This document shows positions 58,064-64,000 of a stretch of 64,000 bases of DNA, piece by piece; position 1 is the first letter of the stretch, and each line of letters starts with the position of its first letter. Location: contig JADZER010000011.1 in NCBI GenBank assembly GCA_020850415.1, positions 124,001 to 188,000 on the forward strand, given 5' to 3'. The stretch comes from Phycisphaerales bacterium. Lineage in GTDB: Bacteria > Planctomycetota > Phycisphaerae > Phycisphaerales > UBA1924. Under the pieces are notes generated by a model that saw only the letters and a program-made list of their open reading frames with translations, was not told where the DNA came from and ran no database searches. The translations under genes and the position numbers were made by a program.

Positions 58064-59122
58064 TCAACCGGTGTAGCACACGACGAACCGGTTCAAAAAG
58101 CAGAGAAAGTCCTGGGTGGTGATCGACGCATCCTGGTCGCAATCCGCCTCGGGGTCATACCCGCCGGACTGCATCGCACCGGCCCACCTGCCGAGGAAGC
58201 ACACAAAGTCCCGCGTATCGACCTGGTCGTTGCCATCGCCGTTGGGGAACAGCCAATAGCAGCCCGGGTCACAGGTGGACCCCCAGAAGCCGACCGCCCC
58301 GCCGAGTTCCGTCGGGCAGAGGCCCAAGTCCGCGTAGCTGTGGCACTCGCCGGCGTCGTGATCCCCATCGACGGGGTCGTCGTCGTCGAACTGCAGCGGC
58401 CCCTGCCTGCCCGGCGCATCGGGGTCGCCCCTGTCCTCACCCGTGCCCCACAGCATTGGCTGCGCGCAGGTCGCGAGCACCCACGCCCCGCTGGTCGTGA
58501 TCGCCTGGAGGTAGAACATGCAGTACGAGCCCACGCCGTTGCTCGGCAGCGGCCAGGCTTCCGGGCGGATATCCACCTCGCTGTAGAAGTACCCCGCGCC
58601 GACACTCGAGGCCAGCGTGCCGAAGTCGAGCAGCCAGCCCGGGTAGTCGAGGCTGTCGGAATCGCAGGGGACCGAGTCCTGTACAAAGACCGCGATGATG
58701 CAGTACTCGGAGGTGCCGGAGCCTCCCGCCGTCCAAAGCCACGCGAAGTCCACGCGCGGCGCGCCGTAGGCGAGGTCGGTGTACCGCCCGACGGTCATGT
58801 CGTTCGTCCAGAACATATTGCAGTAGCCCGTACCGAAGGAGAAGTACCCCTCGTCCTGGCAGGTCCCGGTGTGCTCGATGCAGTCGAACACCAGGGTGTG
58901 ATCGCAGCCGAGCACCGGCGTGTCCCCGCGGATCGAGCCGGCCCCCTCATACGCCATCCAATCCCCCGCCATCCGCGCCCCATCCGGCCCGAACACCGCC
59001 GGTGCAATCCGCAGCGGCTCGACCGCGATCCCGCCCTCAAGCGGCCGCAGCGTGCGCTGCCCCGACGCGACAGCCGCGGCCGCCGCGACCGTGCCCGCAA
59101 CAAGCAGTACGGACCGGGTCAT
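58064..59122 (-). CDS. Secreted dockerin-tailed protein, paralogue 2 of 3
   Basis: The product has 352 residues. The signal peptide covers about 1-22 (VLLVAGTVAAAAAVASGQ). PLRIAPAVFGPDGARMAGDW near residue 40 is nearly identical to paralogue 3. The body shares FAWLWTAGGSGTSEYCIIAV, SVPCDSDSLDYPGWLLDFGT, GAGYFYSEVDI, GAWVLATCAQPMLWGTGEDR and ELGGAVGFWGS with the others. The two C-terminal EF-hand-like repeats are QVDTRDFVCFLGRWAGAM and SITTQDFLCFLNRFVVC. Function unknown; likely cell-surface or matrix. It lies 45 bp upstream of paralogue 1. Confidence 0.75.
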   Translation of the reverse strand: MTRSVLLVAGTVAAAAAVASGQRTLRPLEGGIAVEPLRIAPAVFGPDGARMAGDWMAYEGAGSIRGDTPVLGCDHTLVFDCIEHTGTCQDEGYFSFGTGYCNMFWTNDMTVGRYTDLAYGAPRVDFAWLWTAGGSGTSEYCIIAVFVQDSVPCDSDSLDYPGWLLDFGTLASSVGAGYFYSEVDIRPEAWPLPSNGVGSYCMFYLQAITTSGAWVLATCAQPMLWGTGEDRGDPDAPGRQGPLQFDDDDPVDGDHDAGECHSYADLGLCPTELGGAVGFWGSTCDPGCYWLFPNGDGNDQVDTRDFVCFLGRWAGAMQSGGYDPEADCDQDASITTQDFLCFLNRFVVCYTG

Positions 59123-59215
59123 GTCATCCTCCCTTCGAGCCCGACGCGCCGAACGCCCAACGCGCGGCCCGCAAAGCCCGGCGGCTAGGCCACGAAGCCG
59201 GCCGCCCAGATCAAG

Positions 59216-60238
59216 TCAAAAGCACGCGGCGAACTTGCCGAGGAAGCACAGGAAGTCCTGCGTATTGATCACCCCGTTCCCATCGCAGTCCGCGTCCGCG
59301 TCGTAGCTGCCCGACTGGAACGCCGCCGACCACTTGCCCAGGAAGCACAGGAAGTCCTGCGTGTTCACCCCGCCGTTGCCGTCGCAGTTGGGGAACAGGC
59401 CCAGGCAGCCATCCTCGCGCACGCCCCAGAACGCCGCCGCGCCGCCGAGCTCGTACGGGCAGTCCGTGATGGCGTAGCTGTAGCACTCGCTGGAGGAGTG
59501 GCTGCCGTCCATGACCGCGACATCGTCCATCTGAAGAGGCCCCTGGGTGCCCGGGGCGGCCGGATCGCCGCGGTCCTCGCCGGTCGCCCACAGCATGGGC
59601 TGGGCGCAGGTCGCGGCCACCCACGAGCCGCTGGAGGTAATGTCCTGGAGGTAGAACATGCCGTACGAGCCCGCGCCCCCGGTGGGCAGCGACCAGACCC
59701 CGCTGGTGAGCTCGACATTCGCGAAGTAGTAGCCGTGCCCCACGCTGGACGGGATCGTGCCGAAATCGAGCAACCAGCCGCCGTAGTCGAAGCTGTCGGG
59801 ATCGCACGGGACCGAGTCCTGGGTGAACACGGCGATGATGCACCGCTCGGAGGTACCCTCGCCACCCGCGGTCCAGAACCATGCGAAGTCCGCCCTCGAG
59901 GCGCCGTCCTCCACGACGGTGCCCGGCGCAACGGTCATGTCGTTGGTCCAGAACAGGTTGCAGTGGCTCGGCTCGTAGCAGTAGTAGCCTTCGGAACAGT
60001 CGCCCGTGGGGGCGAAGCAGTCGAACACCAACTGCGACGCACCCGCGGCCGTCTGGCCCGGGAGGGGCATCCAGTCACCGACCATCCGCGCCCCGTCCGG
60101 CCCGAAAACCGCCGGCGCGACCCGCAGCGGCTCGACCAGGGTCCCGCCCCCCAGGAACGGCTCGGGGGCGCGCTGGGCCGTGGCCAGGGCGGTCACCGAT
60201 GCGATGGCCCCGACGGCCGCGAGCGTGGTGCGTGTCAT
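59216..60238 (-). CDS. Secreted dockerin-tailed protein, paralogue 3 of 3
   Basis: The product has 340 residues. The signal peptide covers about 1-21 (LAAVGAIASVTALATAQ). PLRVAPAVFGPDGARMVGDW, CNLFWTNDMTV, FAWFWTAGGEGTSERCIIAV, SVPCDPDSFDYGGWLLDFGT, ATCAQPMLWATGEDRGD and YELGGAAAFWGV define the shared body. The C-terminal tail has GGVNTQDFLCFLGKWSAAF and GVINTQDFLCFLGKFAACF, the clearest dockerin-like pair of the three. The gene is the 5'-most of the tandem cluster, with GGGAG 5 nt before ATG. Function unknown. Confidence 0.77.
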   Translation of the reverse strand: MTRTTLAAVGAIASVTALATAQRAPEPFLGGGTLVEPLRVAPAVFGPDGARMVGDWMPLPGQTAAGASQLVFDCFAPTGDCSEGYYCYEPSHCNLFWTNDMTVAPGTVVEDGASRADFAWFWTAGGEGTSERCIIAVFTQDSVPCDPDSFDYGGWLLDFGTIPSSVGHGYYFANVELTSGVWSLPTGGAGSYGMFYLQDITSSGSWVAATCAQPMLWATGEDRGDPAAPGTQGPLQMDDVAVMDGSHSSSECYSYAITDCPYELGGAAAFWGVREDGCLGLFPNCDGNGGVNTQDFLCFLGKWSAAFQSGSYDADADCDGNGVINTQDFLCFLGKFAACF

Positions 60239-60577
60239 GCTGGTTCTCCCTCAATTGGCTTTCCGCAGAGAAAGTTCTGCAGAATCTTCTTCCAAACGCC
60301 CAGAATCCGGGGCCGAACACGCAGAGCTGCGTGCGATGGCATCTACGCACACAGCAGCGCGTCGGTTGCACGAGCGATCACAAAATATCGACGCTCGCGA
60401 CCGCTGTCCTCGGACGATCGCACCACACGCCATTCCTGCAAACGACCGCGGGCGCACCATGCCGTCATGTGCGCTTCTCGTCGCCGTTCTCCAGGGAAAG
60501 CCACTCGCCACAAAAACAAATCCGCCCGGACGGCAAAGGACCGTCCGGGCGGTGTGAATCTCGGCAACGCCGCGCAA
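60239..60577. other. 339-bp gap upstream of the dockerin paralogues
   Basis: No gene was seen. It holds the ssb terminator at 60510-60552 and, nearer the paralogue start, the palindrome TTCTGCAGAA (60275-60284) with a degenerate copy TTCCGCAGAG at 60261-60270, and the dyad CACGCAG-AG-CTGCGTG (60318-60333). These could be operators for the paralogue cluster. The sequence is AT-richer than its surroundings. Confidence 0.55.
60510..60552 (-). terminator. Rho-independent terminator after ssb
   Basis: CCGCCCGGACGG and CCGTCCGGGCGG form a perfect 12-bp stem with a 7-nt loop. On the minus strand it is followed by TTTGTTTTTG, a classic U-tract. It ends the prs-rplY-pth-rpsF-ssb run. Confidence 0.92.
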
Positions 60578-61051
60578 TCAGAACGGGATGTCATCATCCG
60601 GCGGGATGTCGTCGTACGCCTGCTCGGCGCCGCCCGAGCGAGCGCTCGCGGGCGCGCGGCCCGCCGCACCGCCCCCACCGCCGCCCCCGCCCGCACCGCC
60701 GCCCTCGCGGGAGTCGACGAACTGGAAGTTCTCGACCACGACCAGAAGCCGCGAACGCTTCTGCCCGGAGGTCTTGTCGTCCCACTGGTCCAGGCGCAGG
60801 CGACCCTCGATGAACACCGGCCGGCCCTTCGCGAGGTACTGGCTCATCACCTCCGCCGTCCGCCCCCACGCCTCGCACTCCACGAAGGTGGTCTCCTCCC
60901 GCTGCTCGCGGCTGCCGCCCTCCCCGACGCTGTAGCGACGGTTCACCGCCAGCCCGATCTTCGCGATCGCCGTGTTGCTCTGCGTGTGGCGGAGCTCGAT
61001 GTCACGCGTGAGGTTCCCCATCAGGAAAACCTTGTTGAAGTTCCCAGCCAT
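60578..61051 (-). CDS. ssb: Single-stranded DNA-binding protein
   Basis: OB-fold protein of 157 residues that coats single-stranded DNA in replication and repair. FNKVFLMGNLTRDIELRHTQ, AIAKIGLAVNRRYS, TTFVECEAWGRTAEVMSQYL and KGRPVFIEGRLRLDQW are the standard strands. A Gly-rich linker (about 114-128) leads to the acidic tip YDDIPPDDDIPF, which binds partner proteins. Last gene of the conserved rpsF-ssb order; bS18 and bL9 genes, which often follow, are missing here. Confidence 0.97.
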   Translation of the reverse strand: MAGNFNKVFLMGNLTRDIELRHTQSNTAIAKIGLAVNRRYSVGEGGSREQREETTFVECEAWGRTAEVMSQYLAKGRPVFIEGRLRLDQWDDKTSGQKRSRLLVVVENFQFVDSREGGGAGGGGGGGGAAGRAPASARSGGAEQAYDDIPPDDDIPF

Positions 61052-61084
61052 GTGCCACTCCCTCGGAAGGGGGTTCTAGGGACC

Positions 61085-61101
61085 CGGGCCGGCGGCCCGG
61101 T
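61085..61101 (-). other. Hairpin between rpsF and ssb
   Basis: CCGGGCC-GGC-GGCCCGG is a perfect 7-bp stem in the 104-bp gap between rpsF and ssb. No T-run follows, so it may be an attenuator, a processing site or a leader structure of ssb. Confidence 0.45.
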
Positions 61102-61155
61102 GTTCGGTTCATGGAAGGATAGCAGAACTCCGGCCGGGGTGCGAGCCCCAAACCC

Positions 61156-61578
61156 TCACTCCGCGTCCACCGGCTCGGGCTCGGGGGTCCGGCTCGCGGC
61201 GTCCGCGGCCCGCTCGGCCCGCAGCCGGGCCTCCATCTTCAGACCCTCCCGGTCGTTCTGGCTCGCGATCTCCTCGTCGGTCAGGTGCTCCGCCGACAGG
61301 ATCAGCACCCGCATGATCCGCTCCGACAGGTTGCAGTCGCGCTCGATGTGCGCGATCGACTTGGTCGGGGCCCGGAAGTAAGTCAGGATGTACACCCCAC
61401 GACGCTGCTTGTCGATCTCGAACGCCAGGCGACGCTCGTCCCACTTGCGCATCGAGACCAGCTCCGCGTGCCCGCGGTGCAGGATCTCCTCGATGTGCGC
61501 GATGGCGCCGTTGAAATCGGCCGCCTCGGACTGGTTGATCAGGAACATGGCCTCGTAGACGCTGATTCGGTCGGACAT
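61156..61578 (-). CDS. rpsF: 30S ribosomal protein bS6
   Basis: The product has 140 residues. SVYEAMFLINQSEAADFNGA, KWDERRLAFEIDKQRRGVYI, LTYFRAPTKSIAHIERDCNL and SERIMRVLIL are the typical ferredoxin-like elements of S6, which binds 16S rRNA with S18. The C-terminal 35 residues are an acidic and Ala-rich extension (ERAADAASRTPEPEPVDAE), longer than in E. coli but common elsewhere. It lies between pth and ssb in the usual order. Confidence 0.95.
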   Translation of the reverse strand: MSDRISVYEAMFLINQSEAADFNGAIAHIEEILHRGHAELVSMRKWDERRLAFEIDKQRRGVYILTYFRAPTKSIAHIERDCNLSERIMRVLILSAEHLTDEEIASQNDREGLKMEARLRAERAADAASRTPEPEPVDAE

Positions 61579-61630
61579 GGTCTGGTGACCTTTCGGATGG
61601 GCCGGCGCTCGCGCAGAGGCCGGCGGGATT

Positions 61631-62242
61631 TCACTCGGGAACGCCCCACCCGCCGTCGGTGTCGGGGCTCGCCTTAACCTTCGTGTTGAAACGGTTCATC
61701 GCCGGGGTGATCCCCGACGACACAAACTCCTCGACCGCGTCCGCGGCCGAGCCGATCGACGAGGCCAGCGGCCCCGCCTCCTCCTCCGCAAAGCGGCTGA
61801 GCACGAACGCCGCCTGATCGAACATCGGCGGCTTGGGACCGATGCCCACGCGGCAGCGGGCGTACTCCTGCGTCCGGATCCGGGCCTCGATATCGATCAG
61901 CCCGTTGTGACCACCCGCCCCGCCGCCCGCCCGCAGACGGATCTGACCCACCGGAAGCGCCAGGTCGTCGGTCACCACCAGCAGGTCGCCCAGCGGGATC
62001 TTGTAGAACTGCGCCGCCTGCAGCACAGACTGCCCCGAGAGGTTCATGTAGGTCATGGGCTTGACGAGCAGGCACCTCGAGGACCGGATCGACGCCTCCA
62101 CACAGTCGGCGCTGAACCGGGCCCTCACCACCGCCCCCGACGCGTGCCGATCGACGAGGCGATCGACAACCATGAACCCGGCGTTGTGCCGGGTCTTGGC
62201 GTACTGGGCGCCTGGGTTGCCGAGGCCGACGATCAGCTTCAT
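61631..62242 (-). CDS. pth: Peptidyl-tRNA hydrolase
   Basis: Frees tRNA from drop-off peptidyl-tRNA. The product has 203 residues. MKLIVGLGNPGAQYAKTRHN with catalytic His19, then NAGFMVVDRLVDRH, RCLLVKPMTYMNLSGQSVLQ, LLVVTDDLALPVGQIRLRAG and GGAGGHNGLIDIEARI. Everything required is in place. It starts 26 bp after the rplY stop. Confidence 0.96.
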   Translation of the reverse strand: MKLIVGLGNPGAQYAKTRHNAGFMVVDRLVDRHASGAVVRARFSADCVEASIRSSRCLLVKPMTYMNLSGQSVLQAAQFYKIPLGDLLVVTDDLALPVGQIRLRAGGGAGGHNGLIDIEARIRTQEYARCRVGIGPKPPMFDQAAFVLSRFAEEEAGPLASSIGSAADAVEEFVSSGITPAMNRFNTKVKASPDTDGGWGVPE

Positions 62243-62268
62243 GCGTGCTCACCGTGATCCGCGCGGGA

Positions 62269-62922
62269 TCACCCCTCCTCGTGCTTGCGCTCGGTGATGA
62301 CCTCGGGCTGGCTCACCCCGGCGACCTGAGTAGCCTCCGCCGTCGTCTCGCCGCCCTGCAGCTGCGTGGAGACGATCTGGGCCACGATCTGGCCGGGGTC
62401 GCTGAGCAGCTTCATCGTGGGCAGGGGCAGCGGGATGTCACGGGCGTGCAGGCTGCCGCCGGCCTCCAGGCCCGCGATGTTGACCTCCAGGTAGTCCGGC
62501 AGGTTGGCCACCTTGCACTCGATCTCGATCTCGTTGGTCGGGTGCATCAGCACCGTGCCGGTCGTCTTGAGACCGACCGCCTCGCCGACCAGGTGGACCG
62601 CGACCCGGACCGACACGCGCTCCTCGAGGTCCACACGCGCGAAGTCCGCGTGCACCACATTCGTCCCCAGGTGGTCGAACTGCAGCTCCTTCACCAGGAC
62701 GACCTGCGCCGTCGACTCACCCTTGAACTGGATCTGGAACACCTTGTCCCCCCGTGAGAGGCAGGTGATCGCCTCCTTCGCGTCCACGGCGATCGCCACC
62801 GGCGCCTCCCCGTGACCATAAACGACCGCGGGCAGCCCACCCGCCTGGCGGATGCGCTGGCTGTACCGGGAGCCGACGCGCTCGCGCCGGGTGGCGGTCA
62901 GGACTGGTGAATTCTCGTGCAT
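62269..62922 (-). CDS. rplY: 50S ribosomal protein bL25 (Ctc form)
   Basis: The product has 217 residues, the long (TL5/Ctc) version that binds 5S rRNA. LTATRRERVGSRYSQRIRQA with GGLPAVVYGHGEAPVAIAVD form the N-terminal 5S-binding domain, and FQIQFKGESTAQVVLVKELQ and FDHLGTNVVHADFARVDLEE follow. The C-terminal beta domain spans about 95-195. The ATG at 62922 is used because an AAGGAAACAC ribosome site precedes it. It sits between prs and pth, the standard order. Confidence 0.95.
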   Translation of the reverse strand: MHENSPVLTATRRERVGSRYSQRIRQAGGLPAVVYGHGEAPVAIAVDAKEAITCLSRGDKVFQIQFKGESTAQVVLVKELQFDHLGTNVVHADFARVDLEERVSVRVAVHLVGEAVGLKTTGTVLMHPTNEIEIECKVANLPDYLEVNIAGLEAGGSLHARDIPLPLPTMKLLSDPGQIVAQIVSTQLQGGETTAEATQVAGVSQPEVITERKHEEG

Positions 62923-62977
62923 GGTGTGTTTCCTTCTCTGGGTGTCGTTCTCAGAATCGCTTTTCTCAGCATGGGAT

Positions 62978-63961
62978 CTACCGCTTCGTGCCCGCCGTCC
63001 GCTCGAACAGGGCGCTGAGCGAGAGATTGTTGTGGATACGGTGCACCGCCTCCCCCAGCAGCTCACCGACGCAGAGGACCTGCAGCCGGTCCCCCAGCGG
63101 GTCAAGCCGGCCGTCGATCGGGATCGTGTTCGTGATCACGACGCTCGAGATCGGGCTCGCCTGCAGCTTCTCGATCGCCCGACCGCACAGAACCCCGTGC
63201 GTCGCCGCAGCGATCACATCGACCGCACCGTGCTCCATCACCAGCTTCGCCGCCTCGCAGATCGTCCCGCCCGTCGAGATCATGTCGTCGAACATCAGCA
63301 CCGTCTTGCCCCGCACCGAACCGATGATGTGCTCCGTGACGACCTCCGTGCCCGAGACCCGCCGCTTGTTGATGATCGCCAGGTCGCCCCCGAGAAGGTT
63401 CGCGAACCCCTCCGCCACCTTCACATTGCCCACATCGGGGCTCACCATGCACAGATCGCCGAGCCGATCCCGGATCGACTGGAAGTAGTCCAGGAACACC
63501 GGCGTCGCCGACAGGTGGTCCACCGGCAGGTCGAAGAACCCCTGGATCTGCGCCGCGTGAAGGTCCAACGCCAGAACACGGTCGGCCCGCGCCGCCGTGA
63601 TCAGGTTCGCCACCAGCTTGGCCGTGATCGGCACCCGACCCTTGTCCTTGCGGTCCTGACGGCCGTACCCGAAGTACGGCGTCACGATCGTCACCCGACG
63701 AGCGCTCGCACGCTTCAGGCAGTCGATGAAAATCAACAGCTCCACCAGGTTGTCGTTCACCGGAGAGCAGGTCGAGATGATCACATAGCAGTCCCGACCC
63801 CGCACATCCTCCTCCAACCGAACCAGAAGCTCACCGTCCGGGAACACATCCGTCCGAGCCTCGCCGATCGCGATACCCATGTGGGCGCACACCTGCTCGG
63901 CCAGCACCCGGCTGTTGCGACCCGCGAAAACCCGCAGCTCGTTGTTCCCGTCCATCGTCAT
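62978..63961 (-). CDS. prs: Ribose-phosphate pyrophosphokinase
   Basis: Makes PRPP from ribose-5-phosphate and ATP for nucleotides, His and Trp. The product has 327 residues. LRVFAGRNSRVLAEQVCAHM, FPDGELLVRLEEDVRGRD, YVIISTCSPVNDNLVELLIF, VTPYFGYGRQDRKDKGRVPI (ATP flexible loop), ALDLHAAQIQGFFDLPVDHL and VLMFDDMISTGGTICEAAKL (PRPP site) are all present. The ATG at 63961 is preferred over the TTG one codon upstream because GGAGG lies 8 nt before it. First gene in this window of the prs-rplY-pth-rpsF-ssb run. Confidence 0.96.
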   Translation of the reverse strand: MTMDGNNELRVFAGRNSRVLAEQVCAHMGIAIGEARTDVFPDGELLVRLEEDVRGRDCYVIISTCSPVNDNLVELLIFIDCLKRASARRVTIVTPYFGYGRQDRKDKGRVPITAKLVANLITAARADRVLALDLHAAQIQGFFDLPVDHLSATPVFLDYFQSIRDRLGDLCMVSPDVGNVKVAEGFANLLGGDLAIINKRRVSGTEVVTEHIIGSVRGKTVLMFDDMISTGGTICEAAKLVMEHGAVDVIAAATHGVLCGRAIEKLQASPISSVVITNTIPIDGRLDPLGDRLQVLCVGELLGEAVHRIHNNLSLSALFERTAGTKR

Positions 63962-64000
63962 CAAGTGCCTCCCTGCGCCCCCGAAAGCCTCGCTCGCATG

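Overview
The window is a GC-rich bacterial chromosome segment with dense coding on both strands. It most likely comes from a planctomycete of the class Phycisphaerae. The evidence is indirect but consistent: two surface proteins carry an N-terminal LEPR-XLL type motif, four secreted proteins end in paired EF-hand/dockerin-like repeats of the NTQDFLCFL type, a small membrane protein is paired with an ECF sigma factor, and a GOLPH3-like gene is present. No rRNA, CRISPR array, prophage or intact insertion sequence was seen.

Layout. 1-1.3 kb: the start of a FecCD-type permease (minus), a lone atpC, then tRNA-Val, tRNA-Thr and tRNA-Tyr. 1.3-7.5 kb: a six-hairpin glycosidase-like protein, a two-gene 2-oxoacid:ferredoxin oxidoreductase, and a cysteine synthase. 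7.5-18.3 kb (minus): one compact operon holding every step from glutamyl-tRNA to protoheme. In it the last enzyme (ferrochelatase) and a divergent copy of the first (glutamyl-tRNA reductase) are fused in one 783-residue polypeptide with cysteine-rich ends. 18.5-31 kb: tRNA-Arg, an endonuclease/exonuclease/phosphatase protein, murQ-ade, a cyclophilin with a repeat-rich C-terminus, a UbiA prenyltransferase, ribH-nusB-ftsY, and a GOLPH3-fmt-HExxH group. 31-38 kb: a secreted dockerin protein, a translationally coupled secretin-N-like/LuxR pair, an almost charge-free Asn/Thr/Pro/Phe-rich repeat protein with its own terminator, a GDPD, an ECF sigma pair, and HMG-CoA lyase with an enoyl-CoA hydratase. 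38-44 kb: a giant subtilisin. 44-52 kb: two enoyl-CoA hydratases, an acyl-CoA dehydrogenase and a 2-oxoacid dehydrogenase complex (E1a, a small gene, E1b, E2). 52-57 kb: a DUF4357 remnant, a VapBC-like module, a nucleoside deaminase, an M16 peptidase, TPR, recX, a lipoprotein and a rhodanese. 57-60 kb: three tandem secreted paralogues with dockerin-like ends. 60.5-64 kb: the prs-rplY-pth-rpsF-ssb housekeeping run.

How the genes work together. Acyl-CoA and 2-oxoacid metabolism is the strongest theme besides heme: HMG-CoA lyase, three crotonases, an acyl-CoA dehydrogenase, a lipoyl-dependent dehydrogenase complex and a ferredoxin-dependent oxidoreductase fit amino-acid or fatty-acid oxidation. 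The most notable items are the HemH-HemA fusion and the NTPF-repeat protein. Coordinates of promoters, hairpins and tRNA ends were counted by hand and may be off by a base or two.
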